Part shown: piece after piece, positions 9,427 through 18,866 of the stretch | How the letters are laid out: the number at the start of each line of letters is the position of its first letter | Numbering within the stretch: the stretch's first letter is position 1 | Origin: an uncultured Alistipes sp. | GTDB taxonomy: Bacteria > Bacteroidota > Bacteroidia > Bacteroidales > Rikenellaceae | DNA length: 64,000 bases | Reading direction: 5' to 3' | Assembly: GCA_910583985.1 (NCBI GenBank) | Contig: CAJTYA010000002.1 | Coordinates: forward strand, 1 to 64,000 | Notes under the pieces: generated by a model | The model's input: the letters and a program-made list of their open reading frames with translations, nothing else | Databases searched by the model: none | What the model was told of the DNA's origin: nothing | Position numbers and translations under genes: made by a program

Positions 9427-12400
9427 ATGAAGATGACGATGAAAAAAATCATGTTGATAGTGCTGCTTTCGGCTTTCGCGGGGACGCTCTGCGCGCAGTC
9501 CGCTCCGGGCCGGACGTGGAAGACCAAAGTCTCCGACGCGCTCGGATTGATGCCGGCGCCCGACGGAGCCGAATACAACCGCCTGATGGAAGATCTCGCC
9601 TCGACGGGGGCCGAAGGCGTGGAGATGCTCACGGGCATGTTCGACGGAACGAACAATACGCCGGTGGTCTATGCCCTGTCGGGCTGGGCCGCTTATGCGA
9701 CGGGAGAGGGTCGGGAAGCCGACCGCGATGTGTTCGCACGGGGCGTCGTTTCGGCGCTGAAAAAGGCGAACGATCCCGAAATCAAGGCGTTCTATGTCCG
9801 CTTGCTGCAACAGTGCGGCAAGGCGGAGAGTGTGGATGCGCTCGCCGGGCTGATCGGCGACGCACGGCTGGCCTCGCCGGCGCTCGTCGCGCTGGCCTCG
9901 AACGGGACGCCCGAAGCCCGCAAGGCGATTGCCGATGCGGTGAAGGCCGGGCGGGGCGACAAGGCGCTGCTGGCCCATGCCGCGGGCGATGCGAACCTCG
10001 CCCCGGACGAAGTCGAGGAGGTACTGCTTTCGTGGATCGGCACCGATGCCAATACCGACCGGGCCGTCTATTACGCGCTGTCGAAAACGGGAACCGAAAA
10101 ATCCGTCCCCGCCCTGCGTAAGGCGGCCGAGAAGGTCGGATTCGCCGGCGGATGGACCGATGCCGCGGATGCCTATGTGCGGCTCGTGGAGCGGTTGCGC
10201 GACGGCGGGATGACGAAGCTCGCCGATGCCGAAGCCGCATGGCTGCTCAAGAAATCGGCTTCGGCCGGATCGCCGCAGGGCCGGATCGCCGCGGCCCGGA
10301 TGCTGGCCTCGCAGTCCGGCAAGGGCGCGGAAGCGCTCGTGCTCAAGGCGGCGAAAGATCCTTGCCGCGCTTACCGGAATAACGTGCTGGAAGCCACCCG
10401 GCCGTGGGCCGACGCGGCTCTGTATGCCAAGTTGATCCCGATGCTGACCCGTTCCGGCGATGCGGCGACGAGGGTCGATCTGGCCGATTATTTCGGTACG
10501 CAGCGTGCTTCTGAGGCGCTGCCCGCGCTGCTCTCCTGTTTCGACGATGCGGACAGCTCGGTCCGTGCGGCGGCCATGTGGGCCGCTACCCGGATCGGGG
10601 GGGGCGATGTGCCCTCCGCGCTGGCCGGTGCGCTCGCAGCCGGTAACGAGGCGGATGCCGCCGTGGCCGCTGCCTGTCTGGCTGCCTACAAGGGAAATAT
10701 CGACGCGGTGGTCGCTCCGGTGGCTGCGAAAGGCGCTGCCCGCAGCCGGATCGCTGCCTTAGGTCTGCTGGGACGTCGTGCGGCCGTAGCACAGGCGCCG
10801 GTCGTGCTCGAAGCGGCCGCCGATGCGGATGCCGCCGTGGCTCAGGCTGCGGCCAAGGCCCTGCCGGGTGTCGTGACGGCCAAGGAGCTGCCGGCATTGT
10901 ACGCGTTGCTCGAAAAGCAGGGATCGTCTTCGGATCCCAATGCCGCGGCCATTCAACATGCCGTGGTGGTCGCCATGAAGGGAATGTCGGCTTCGGACAA
11001 GGCCTCGGCGCTGTCGGAAAGGATGAAAGCCGCCCCGGATAAGAAATCGCTGTACTACGGCGTGCTCGCCGAAGCGGACGTGCCCGGTGCCGTCGCGACC
11101 ATTGCCGAAGGATTCGCTTCGGGTGTCGGAACGCAGAAAGACGATGCTTTCCGCGCCTTGCAGCGCGTCAAAGGCATGGGGGCGGCCGAACGGTTGACGG
11201 AGATCGCTTCGGGCGACGACACGCGCTATGCGGTGGATGCGCTCGGCCAGTATGTCGAACAGGTGGCCGGCTCCGCCCTGACGCCCGAAGCCAAAGCGCT
11301 GCTGTTCTCCGACGCGCTGGAAATCGCCGCGGGGAATCCCGCCATCGGCCCCGAACGGGCCGCCCGCCTCAAAGCCATCGTTCTGGGCCGTGTGGGCGAG
11401 ACTAAAACGTTCCAAGGACTGATCCTCGCGGGCAAATACCTCGACGATCCGGACAAGGCGGTCCGCTCGGCCGCTGCCTCGGCCGTTATCAATGCGGCTT
11501 TGGCGCACAAGGAGTATTACGGTCCCGTCGTGGAAAATCTGCTGCGTCGTTCGGCGGACATCACCGAGGGGCAGGACAGCAGCTATCTGCGCGAGCAGAT
11601 CCGCAAGCATCTGGCCGATATGCCCAAGTCGAGCGGTTTCGTCTCGATGTTCAACGGCAAGGACCTCGCCGGATGGAAGGGACTCGTCGAAAACCCGATC
11701 GCCCGTGCGAACATGAAACCGGCCGAACTGGCCAAGAAACAGGCTGCGGCCGACGAGATCATGCGCCGCGACTGGAAGGTGAACGACGGGCTGCTCGAAT
11801 TCGTGGGACACGGTTTCGATAACATCTGTACCCAACGCCTTTACCGCGATTTCGAAATGTACGTGGACTGGAAACTCTACGCCGAAGGCACCGAAGCCGA
11901 CGCCGGCATCTACCTGCGCGGCACGCCGCAGGTGCAGATGTGGGACACGTCGCGTCGCAACGTGGGGGCTCAGGTGGGCTCCGGCGGTCTGTACAACAAC
12001 CAAGTGCACCCCAGCACGCCCTCGCACGTGGCCGACAACAAGCTCGGAGAGTGGAATACGTTCTACATCAAGATGGTCGGAGACCGCGTGACGGTCGTGC
12101 TGAACGGTCAGAAGGTGGTCGACAACGTGATTCTGGAGAATTACTGGGACCGCAGCCGGCCGATTTTCCCCGTCGAGCAGATCGAGTTGCAGGCGCACGG
12201 CACGCGGGTGGCTTACCGCAACCTGTATATCAACGAACTGCCGCAGGTCATCCCGACCGAGCTTTCCGACGAGGAAAAGGCGGAGGGTTTCGAACTGCTC
12301 TACGACGGAACCAATATGCACAACTGGATCGGCAACACGCGCGACTATGTCTCGGAGGACGGTGCCATCGTGCTCTATCCGGGCAACGGCGGAGGCGGGA

Positions 12401-12861
12401 ACCTCTATACGAAGAACGAGTACAAGGACTTCGTGTTCCGCTTCGATTTCATGCTGACCGAGGGTGCCAACAACGGCATCGGCATCCGGGCGCCGCTCGA
12501 AGGCGACGCGGCCTATGTGGGGATGGAAATTCAGGTGCTCGACAACGAAGCTCCGATTTACAGCCAGCTCGAAAAGTACCAGTATCACGGTTCGGTCTAC
12601 GGCGTGATCCCGGCCAAACGCGGCTTCCTGAAGCCCGTGGGCGAATGGAACAGCGAGGAAATCCGTATCGAGGGCGATGACATCCGCGTGACGCTCAACG
12701 GCGAGGTGATTCTCGAAGGCAACATCGCCGAGGCCAGCAAAAACGGTACGATCGACCACAAGGATCATCCGGGGCTCAAGAACGAAAAAGGACATATCGG
12801 ATTTCTCGGACACGGTTCGGTCGTGAAATTCAAGAATATCCGGATCAAGGAACTCAAATAG
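9427..12861 (+). CDS. HEAT-repeat protein with two C-terminal DUF1080 domains
   Basis: A 1144-residue exported protein with a type I signal (LIVLLSAFAGTLCAQ, cleavage after about residue 23). Residues 30-720 are alpha-helical HEAT-like repeats rich in Ala, with a recurring pattern of LPALLSCFDDADSSVRAAA type. Two DUF1080 (3-keto-disaccharide hydrolase, concanavalin-like) domains follow, starting near FVSMFNGKDLAGWKG (about 737) and FELLYDGTNMHNWIGN (about 953). It is coupled to the Gfo/Idh/MocA gene 14 nt upstream, which fits a joint role in glycoside cleavage through a 3-keto intermediate. That role is inferred from the families. A G8 run lies at 10597-10604 inside the HEAT part. The start could also be the in-frame ATG at 9439. 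Confidence 0.88.
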   Translation: MKMTMKKIMLIVLLSAFAGTLCAQSAPGRTWKTKVSDALGLMPAPDGAEYNRLMEDLASTGAEGVEMLTGMFDGTNNTPVVYALSGWAAYATGEGREADRDVFARGVVSALKKANDPEIKAFYVRLLQQCGKAESVDALAGLIGDARLASPALVALASNGTPEARKAIADAVKAGRGDKALLAHAAGDANLAPDEVEEVLLSWIGTDANTDRAVYYALSKTGTEKSVPALRKAAEKVGFAGGWTDAADAYVRLVERLRDGGMTKLADAEAAWLLKKSASAGSPQGRIAAARMLASQSGKGAEALVLKAAKDPCRAYRNNVLEATRPWADAALYAKLIPMLTRSGDAATRVDLADYFGTQRASEALPALLSCFDDADSSVRAAAMWAATRIGGGDVPSALAGALAAGNEADAAVAAACLAAYKGNIDAVVAPVAAKGAARSRIAALGLLGRRAAVAQAPVVLEAAADADAAVAQAAAKALPGVVTAKELPALYALLEKQGSSSDPNAAAIQHAVVVAMKGMSASDKASALSERMKAAPDKKSLYYGVLAEADVPGAVATIAEGFASGVGTQKDDAFRALQRVKGMGAAERLTEIASGDDTRYAVDALGQYVEQVAGSALTPEAKALLFSDALEIAAGNPAIGPERAARLKAIVLGRVGETKTFQGLILAGKYLDDPDKAVRSAAASAVINAALAHKEYYGPVVENLLRRSADITEGQDSSYLREQIRKHLADMPKSSGFVSMFNGKDLAGWKGLVENPIARANMKPAELAKKQAAADEIMRRDWKVNDGLLEFVGHGFDNICTQRLYRDFEMYVDWKLYAEGTEADAGIYLRGTPQVQMWDTSRRNVGAQVGSGGLYNNQVHPSTPSHVADNKLGEWNTFYIKMVGDRVTVVLNGQKVVDNVILENYWDRSRPIFPVEQIELQAHGTRVAYRNLYINELPQVIPTELSDEEKAEGFELLYDGTNMHNWIGNTRDYVSEDGAIVLYPGNGGGGNLYTKNEYKDFVFRFDFMLTEGANNGIGIRAPLEGDAAYVGMEIQVLDNEAPIYSQLEKYQYHGSVYGVIPAKRGFLKPVGEWNSEEIRIEGDDIRVTLNGEVILEGNIAEASKNGTIDHKDHPGLKNEKGHIGFLGHGSVVKFKNIRIKELK

Positions 12862-13717
12862 CGGACCTTTGCCCCGGAACGGGGGCAGAGGTTTGCCGGT
12901 GCTCCGGACGCCGGATCGGATAACGACCCTGCGCCCCGGAAGCGGAAAGAACGGACGAAAGATGGCCGTCTTCGTAAGAGGACGGCCATCTTCGTGTTTT
13001 CGGCTGTCGGGTCCGGAAACGGATTTTCGGAACGGGCGGGCAGAACGGCCGGACGCTTGCCGGTCGGGTGTCCGCGGCCGAGACGGGGCCATCCGGCGGC
13101 GCTGTGTCCGGATAGCGGGCCGCGGGCGGGTTTTGCGCACGGGGACGAAGGGCGGACTGTATGCGGGAGGGACTTTTCCCGGCGTCGGGTCCGTGCGTAC
13201 CGTCGTGACGGGGCGGGGCAGGCCGATGGGGCAAAGAGCGGGAATCGCGAAAGAAGGACGGTCGGCTTCCCGTCGGCCGGAAAGGCCCGTCGCGGGGAAG
13301 TCCGTCGCGGGAAACCTGCCGCGTGAAGCCCGAATCGGACCGGGGAAAACGAAGTCGGGAAAGGACCGCCGTTTCGGGGTGCGGCCTTTTGCTGCCGATG
13401 CCTTTTACGGCGGTCTTGCCGTTTCGCGACTTCCGGCCGGTGGATCGGATATCGGCGTTTTTCCGCCGGTATTCTGTCGTCTCACGAGGAAATCCCGACA
13501 CGGGTGCGGCCTTTCGCCGGAGCGCGTTTTGTCGTGGCTGCGTCGAGACGGCGTAGGACTCCTGCCGCCGGCTCCGGAGAGCATGTCTTCGGAGCGGGAG
13601 GGAAGAAAGGACGGACTCGGCAGACTGTCGAATCGTACCCGTCGAGCCGGATGTTTCCGATCGGTGTAGGACGGCGGCCGACGTGCGGAACGAGCCGGCC
13701 GACCGGTTTTCCGCTTT
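12862..13717. other. Gene-poor spacer between convergent genes
   Basis: This lies between the ends of the DUF1080 gene (+) and the GH106-like gene (-). A hairpin sits near its left end. The rest is GC-rich with overlapping Arg-rich ORFs on both strands and no recognisable product. No repeats were seen. Confidence 0.6.
12959..12992 (+). terminator. Terminator-like hairpin after the HEAT/DUF1080 gene
   Basis: A perfect 12-bp stem (12959-12970 with 12981-12992, core GATGGCCGTC/GACGGCCATC) closes a 10-nt loop. Only a broken U-tract follows (CGTGTTTT), so termination may be partial. Confidence 0.55.
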
Positions 13718-15919
13718 CTATTTCGTTTCGACGAGGAAGGCCGAGCGGAAGGCTTCGAGCTGCAGCGGAACCGTCGTGACGGTACTGTTTCCCCGGCGGA
13801 CGGTTTTCGTTTCGAGCGGCGCGATCGCTCCCGTGTGCGGGTCCCACAGCGCTAACCGCATTTTCCCTTTCAGCGCGATTTCGGCATCGAACGGGCGGTC
13901 GTCGAGGTTGGCCAGATAGTAGAGGTGCTTGCCCTCGAGCTGTTTGTGGATGTAGCGCAGCGGCTGCGGAGAGGAGCCCCATTCCACGTCGAACGGTTCG
14001 GACCGCGAGGCGAGCGCTTCGCCGAGCGCTTCGACCGTCGGGTCGGGCAGGAAGACGACCCGGCCTCCCCGCTTGTTTTCGTTGGACCGTCCGCTCTCCC
14101 GCATGGGGCGGGGCAACAGTCTCTCCGTCAATTCGGCGACGCGGGCATCCTGTCCCGGTTCGGTCGATTTTTCGGGCATGCGGGTCGTGAAGACGACGAG
14201 GCCGCCCGCTTCGAAGAAGGTCAGTATCTTTTCGAGGTTGGCCACGGAAATCGTTTTCGACGAGGGAACGATCAGCGTGCCGAACGTGTTGTATTGCCGT
14301 TCGTTGTCCAGCGTGAGCAGCTCTTTGCCGCCGGCGCGGCAGGATTCGGAGAGTACCTCCGGGTGGAGGAACATGAAATCGCGTCCCAGGCGGTCCGTCA
14401 GCCGTCGGCCGATCTGCACGTAATCCATGTCCGGAATCCGCACGCCGCCTTCGTAGGCCGTCAGCGGGCCGTCGAAACGGTGTTCGCCCTGCATCGTCTC
14501 GATGGGATAGAGCACGGCGATGTCGGTCACGTAACGCGCCTCGTTGCGCAGCAGCACGTTGAGCCGGGCCAGAAACGTGTTGAATTCATAGAGGCCGTCG
14601 CGGTAGATCGGGTTGCGGTGCGAGAGTTCGGGCCGAAACGTCACGTTCGTGTCGTCGTACCATACGGCATGCGGGATGAGCATGTTGATCCCTTGGGTAT
14701 ACTGGTCCATCGCGATGCGGTAGAGCGAATCCCACGGGATGTCGCCCATCGCGCCGTAGGTCTCGGACATGACTAATGAACGGTCCCAGTTGTAGGCGGC
14801 CGAGCTGACGACCTTGTAGAAGCGCTCGGCGGGCCGGTCGCCGCCGATTTTGTCGATGCCGGGGATGTCTTGGTATTTGAAACATTTCATCAGATCGGCC
14901 GACGTGCCGACCGGATTCTCGATCTCCTCGTTGTCCTGATGGCCCGTGGCGCGGATGCCGTGCGCCGCGCTCCACCGGCTGACGGCTTTGGGATAAGCCG
15001 AGGCATAGAGTTCGGCCCGCAGCGAGAACAGGGCGTTGCGTGCCGAGCAGGTCTCCTCGCCGATGTCGTACCACAGGGCCGGATAGAGCAGCGACGGATC
15101 GTCTCCGTATTTTTCGGTGTAGACCTCGTTGAAAGAGGGTGTCCAGCACCGGCCTTGTGCACGGTAGAGCGTCGGCTCGTCGAAGAACGTTTCGTCGATC
15201 GTCGTGCCGAACGCGTCGGGCATACGTTTGCAGTACGCCTCGTGCGTCATCGAGAGGTAGGCTTCGGCCGCCTCCTCGCTCAGGTAATCCATGTTGGGGT
15301 CTCCGTCCTCCACGCAGACGAACTGCATGATCTTCCAGCGTCCGTCGGGCACTTTCCATACGACGGTCTCCTCGGCGATGCGATCCCTCAGGTCGATGCG
15401 CTCCTTGGTCTGCGTGTTCATGGCTACGACGGCCATCAGCCGCCCGGCGTCGCTCACCGGACGGATGTAGGTGGCGCCGCCTTGGGCCTCGTCTTCGATT
15501 TTGTCGAGCCGTTTGAGCGTCAGGCCCGGATAACGGTTGCGGAAGCGCGGGATGCCGTCGGCGTTGATGGCGCCTCCGCTGCCGCTCGGGAAGCCGTACT
15601 CGTCGTAGAGCGAGAGGGTGACGCCCAGCCGCCGGGCTTGGTCCGCCGTGTGGGCGTAGAGTTCGAAGTATTCCTCGCTCAGGTATTTGGGCCGGAGGTC
15701 GGGACCGAAGGGGAGGATGGAGAAGCCGCCGTATCCGCAGCGGTCGAGGAACGCGGTCATCTGGGCGTCGATCCCTTCTTTCGTGACGGTCGCGTTGTTC
15801 CAGAACCAGAGCGGCCGGGGGCGGAAGCGGACCGAGGGATTGCGGAATTCGGTGGCGTCCTGTGCCGCGAGGCTGCCCCAGAAGGCGAGCGAAAACAGAA
15901 GAAAAGGAAATTTTTTCAT
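13718..15919 (-). CDS. Glycoside hydrolase, GH106 (alpha-L-rhamnosidase)-like
   Basis: An exported 733-residue enzyme. The start is the ATG at 15919 because it opens a clear signal peptide (MKKFPFLLFSLAFWGSLAAQ) and sits just downstream of a -7 promoter element; the frame is open further upstream but would cross that promoter. The N-terminal barrel shows RPLWFWNNATVTKEGID, CGYGGFSILPFG and RRLGVTLSLYDEYGFPSGSGG, resembling the family 106 rhamnosidase pattern of W-N-VTKEGI, G-I/Y-GG and a DE-type active-site segment. A beta-sandwich follows, ending near KGKMRLALWDPHTG. It is a lone gene facing the DUF1080 gene. Glycan-degrading activity is likely; the rhamnosidase assignment is tentative and the protein is shorter than many GH106 members. 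Confidence 0.75.
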   Translation of the reverse strand: MKKFPFLLFSLAFWGSLAAQDATEFRNPSVRFRPRPLWFWNNATVTKEGIDAQMTAFLDRCGYGGFSILPFGPDLRPKYLSEEYFELYAHTADQARRLGVTLSLYDEYGFPSGSGGAINADGIPRFRNRYPGLTLKRLDKIEDEAQGGATYIRPVSDAGRLMAVVAMNTQTKERIDLRDRIAEETVVWKVPDGRWKIMQFVCVEDGDPNMDYLSEEAAEAYLSMTHEAYCKRMPDAFGTTIDETFFDEPTLYRAQGRCWTPSFNEVYTEKYGDDPSLLYPALWYDIGEETCSARNALFSLRAELYASAYPKAVSRWSAAHGIRATGHQDNEEIENPVGTSADLMKCFKYQDIPGIDKIGGDRPAERFYKVVSSAAYNWDRSLVMSETYGAMGDIPWDSLYRIAMDQYTQGINMLIPHAVWYDDTNVTFRPELSHRNPIYRDGLYEFNTFLARLNVLLRNEARYVTDIAVLYPIETMQGEHRFDGPLTAYEGGVRIPDMDYVQIGRRLTDRLGRDFMFLHPEVLSESCRAGGKELLTLDNERQYNTFGTLIVPSSKTISVANLEKILTFFEAGGLVVFTTRMPEKSTEPGQDARVAELTERLLPRPMRESGRSNENKRGGRVVFLPDPTVEALGEALASRSEPFDVEWGSSPQPLRYIHKQLEGKHLYYLANLDDRPFDAEIALKGKMRLALWDPHTGAIAPLETKTVRRGNSTVTTVPLQLEAFRSAFLVETK

Positions 15920-15954
15920 GGTAAGTTTGGTTGTCGGTCGGGTTAGGAGTCTGT

Positions 15955-15962
15955 CAAAGTTA
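15955..15962 (-). promoter_or_regulatory. -7 element for the GH106-like gene
   Basis: On the minus strand this reads TAACTTTG, a perfect TAnnTTTG. It gives a short leader of about 30 nt before the ATG at 15919 and supports that start. No good -33 element is visible. Confidence 0.6.
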
Positions 15963-16111
15963 CGAATTTCGCAGGAATGTTCCTGCACCGTTGCGGAGCT
16001 TTCGGCACAAACCGTACTTTTTATGCCGCGAAAAACGTCGGACGATGCGGTATTCGGTCTCGAAGACGAAACCGAAAGGGGAGGAAAATCCTAAAATAAA
16101 CCGTGAAAAAG

Positions 16112-16143
16112 TTTTTTATTTCTGAACTGAATTATTATCTTTG
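16112..16143 (+). promoter_or_regulatory. Promoter of the pseudouridine synthase operon
   Basis: TATCTTTG at 16136-16143 is a perfect TAnnTTTG. A TTTT at 16112-16115 lies 20 nt upstream in the -33 position. The promoter lies inside the longest open frame, so translation must start downstream, at 16196. Confidence 0.6.
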
Positions 16144-16195
16144 TTACGCGTCTATACCTGTTTTTGGGTCGGATCGCGCCAAAAGCTACGCCCGG

Positions 16196-17062
16196 ATGTC
16201 GCAAAGAAGCTACCATGTGCAGGAAAATTGCGAGTTGCTGCCGTTTCTGTTCACCGTATTCAGAAACAGCAGCCGCACGACCGTAAAGTCCTATCTGACT
16301 CATCGTCAGGTGGAGGTCAACGGCCGTGTCGAAACCCGCTTCGATACGCCGCTCAGCGGAGGCGACCGCGTGAACGTGTTTCCGGGACGGAGGTCGAACC
16401 TCTTGCGTCATCCGATGTTGCGCGTCGTTCACGAGGACGATGCGCTCGTGGTGATCGACAAACGCAGCGGCCTGCTGTCGATGGGCACCGAACGCGAACG
16501 GACGCGGACGGCCTATCATATCCTCAGCGAGCACGTCAAGAGGGCGAATCCCGCCAATAGGATCTTCATCGTGCATCGGTTGGACCGCGACACTTCCGGC
16601 TTGATGATGTTCGCCAAAAGCGAGTCCGTGAAACGGATTCTGCAGGCGGAGTGGGACGAAAGGGTGCGCAGAAGAACCTACATCGCCGTCGTCGAGGGCG
16701 AGCTTTCCCGCCGGGAGGGAATCGTTTCGACGTACTTGACCGAGAACCGGGGCTATAAGGTCTTCGTGACGAACCGGTGCGAGGGCGAACGGGCTGTGAC
16801 GCATTACCGGGTGTTGCAGACGGGGGCGGGCTGCTCGATGTTGGAGCTGGAGCTGGAGACCGGAAAGAAGAATCAGATCAGGGCCCACATGGAGTACATC
16901 GGCCACAGCATCGTAGGCGATCGCAAGTACGGCGCGAAGAGCGATCCTGCGGGACGCGTGGCGCTGCATGCCAACCGGCTGGCGTTCGTGCATCCGGTCA
17001 CCGGAAAGGAAATGGATTTTACATCGCCCGCACCCTCTGCGTTCGGGGCCTTGTTGATATGA
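16196..17062 (+). CDS. RluA-family rRNA/tRNA pseudouridine synthase
   Basis: Cytoplasmic RNA-modifying enzyme of 288 residues that isomerises uridine to pseudouridine. An N-terminal S4-like domain (TTVKSYLTHRQVEVNGR) precedes the catalytic domain, whose signature HRLDRDTSGLMMFAKS carries the catalytic Asp at residue 130. The later motifs LELETGKKNQIRAHM and GHSIVGDRKYGA are also in place. The frame is open back to 16103, but the promoter at 16136-16143 makes the ATG at 16196 the likely start. The stop overlaps the start of the next lipoprotein gene as ATGA. The exact RNA target cannot be told from sequence. Confidence 0.9.
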   Translation: MSQRSYHVQENCELLPFLFTVFRNSSRTTVKSYLTHRQVEVNGRVETRFDTPLSGGDRVNVFPGRRSNLLRHPMLRVVHEDDALVVIDKRSGLLSMGTERERTRTAYHILSEHVKRANPANRIFIVHRLDRDTSGLMMFAKSESVKRILQAEWDERVRRRTYIAVVEGELSRREGIVSTYLTENRGYKVFVTNRCEGERAVTHYRVLQTGAGCSMLELELETGKKNQIRAHMEYIGHSIVGDRKYGAKSDPAGRVALHANRLAFVHPVTGKEMDFTSPAPSAFGALLI

Positions 17063-18810
17063 AAATGGATATTCGGCGTATGAAGATGTTTTTGTCTGGG
17101 ACGTTTCGGGCTGTTTCGGCAGCCGTGCTTTCGCTGGTTCTCTGCTGCTGCTCCGCGCAGCGGGAGGACCCGTTCGTCTATAAGGTGGCCATCGTCGGCA
17201 ATCCGGCCGATCCCGATATCCGTTACGACGACGCTCAGATGCAGGCGTTGCGCGACATGGGATTCAATACGCTGCAACTCAACATCGCGTGGGGCGCCCG
17301 TCCCGCCGACGAACCGCTCAATCTGGAGGACATCCTCTATGTGGAGGGCATCGGTGACAGGGAAAAGGCGGCTCTCCGTCTCGAAAACATCAGGCAGCGC
17401 GCCCGCATCGCCAAGCAGTGGGGATTCCGCACGCTGTTCCACTTCGGTGCGCCCAGAGTGGATTCGCTGTATAAGATACTGACGCCCGAACTCATCGACA
17501 TCGCTACCGAAAAGAACAGCGTTTGCAAGCGGGAGATCGTCGACAAATACGTGGATTTGCTCAAGCGCCTCAAGGCCGAAGTCCCCGAACTGGACGACAT
17601 TCAGATCTATACGTTCGATCAGGACGCCTGGGTCGGTTCCGAATTCGGCGACGGGCCTTCCGACCGCGATGTGCCGCTCTACGAGCGGATTCCCGCGTTT
17701 CTGGGCGCGTTGACCGCCGCATGGGCCGAAGTGAGCCCCGAAGGCATGGTATGGTGGGAACCGTGGGAAATTTCGGCGGGGCAGATCTATGCCTGCATCC
17801 CCTCGTTGCCGGAGAAACATTTCGGCATGTTCCTGCATTCCAACATCGCCGAGGTACAGCTGACGCGTCCGGTGGACGTGTGGTTCCGCAATACGGTCCG
17901 TCTGTGTGCCGACAGGGGCATTCCCGTCGTGGGCGAGATTTTCATGGCCAGTGCCAACGAAGAGGTCGAGCCGCTCACGCATATCGCGGCGCCGCGTCTC
18001 GTGGCCGAGGAGCTGGATGCCGTGGGGCGTGTGGACCGTATCGCCGGCGTGAAGGAGTATTTCGGACTGACGCCCGACCGTTACGATCCCAATCAGGCGA
18101 TGGCCGCCATCAAGCTGCACGATCTGTCTACCCCGACGCACCGTGCGCTCGAAGAACTGGCCCGGCCTTTCGGTGCGGCCGCCGCCGATGTGCTCGCCGC
18201 ATGGGAGGCCAGTGCGCAGGGGCTTTCGCTCTTTCCGTGGGATGCGACGTGGCGCTTCCGTCGCCTGACGATCAATCCGGCCGGTATCGAGGTCTATCAC
18301 CGTTGGGACGTCGCCCATATCGAAGGGGCCGTGGCACCCTCGCCGAGTTGGAAATCGACGCGCCGGAGCCTGTTCATGACCACCGAGAGCGAGTCGCTCG
18401 ATCCGTGGTTTTTCGAAGACATCGAATTGCGTTCCGAAGCCAGTGCGCGCAAGTTGCTCGAAGCCGCCGCGCTGTACGAAAAGGCGCTCGGCAGCGTGAC
18501 GCAGGAACCGTATGCCGCTTATCTGAAAGACAACATACATGATATAAAGGTGCTCGAACAGATGGTGACGGCCGTTCGCTGTTACTGTCGCGAGGCCAAT
18601 CTGGCCCATCTGATGCGCAAGTACGTCGCTCGCGGCGAGACGATCCCGCAGGCGTTGGTCGACCGTTTCGAAGCGATCATGCGCATCGACATCGACAACC
18701 AGAACAAGGGATACGCCCCCTACGTTTCGGGGCCGACGGCCGAAGACATGCTCCGGCTCTTCCGGGAGGACCCCGCCCGCTGGGTCACCGATTATCTGCC
18801 TTACCGATAA
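17059..18810 (+). CDS. Lipoprotein of unknown function
   Basis: A lipoprotein of about 583 residues with a signal ending in a Cys cluster (LSLVLCCCSAQ), so it is probably anchored in the outer membrane or periplasm. The first start (17059) overlaps the pseudouridine synthase stop; in-frame ATGs at 17065 and 17080 are alternatives, and the last gives a tighter signal. I do not recognise the family. Segments such as MQALRDMGFNTLQLNIAWG, GMVWWEPWEISAGQIYACIP and DRGIPVVGEIFMAS suggest a TIM-barrel glycoside-hydrolase-like fold in residues 30-400, followed by a helical C-terminal part. The neighbouring glycan-related genes fit a carbohydrate role, but that is only inference. Confidence 0.8.
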   Translation: MKMDIRRMKMFLSGTFRAVSAAVLSLVLCCCSAQREDPFVYKVAIVGNPADPDIRYDDAQMQALRDMGFNTLQLNIAWGARPADEPLNLEDILYVEGIGDREKAALRLENIRQRARIAKQWGFRTLFHFGAPRVDSLYKILTPELIDIATEKNSVCKREIVDKYVDLLKRLKAEVPELDDIQIYTFDQDAWVGSEFGDGPSDRDVPLYERIPAFLGALTAAWAEVSPEGMVWWEPWEISAGQIYACIPSLPEKHFGMFLHSNIAEVQLTRPVDVWFRNTVRLCADRGIPVVGEIFMASANEEVEPLTHIAAPRLVAEELDAVGRVDRIAGVKEYFGLTPDRYDPNQAMAAIKLHDLSTPTHRALEELARPFGAAAADVLAAWEASAQGLSLFPWDATWRFRRLTINPAGIEVYHRWDVAHIEGAVAPSPSWKSTRRSLFMTTESESLDPWFFEDIELRSEASARKLLEAAALYEKALGSVTQEPYAAYLKDNIHDIKVLEQMVTAVRCYCREANLAHLMRKYVARGETIPQALVDRFEAIMRIDIDNQNKGYAPYVSGPTAEDMLRLFREDPARWVTDYLPYR

Positions 18811-18866
18811 AACGAAACAAATACTAAAAATTACAAATCTTAAATGTTCATTAATCAGGTTTTACT

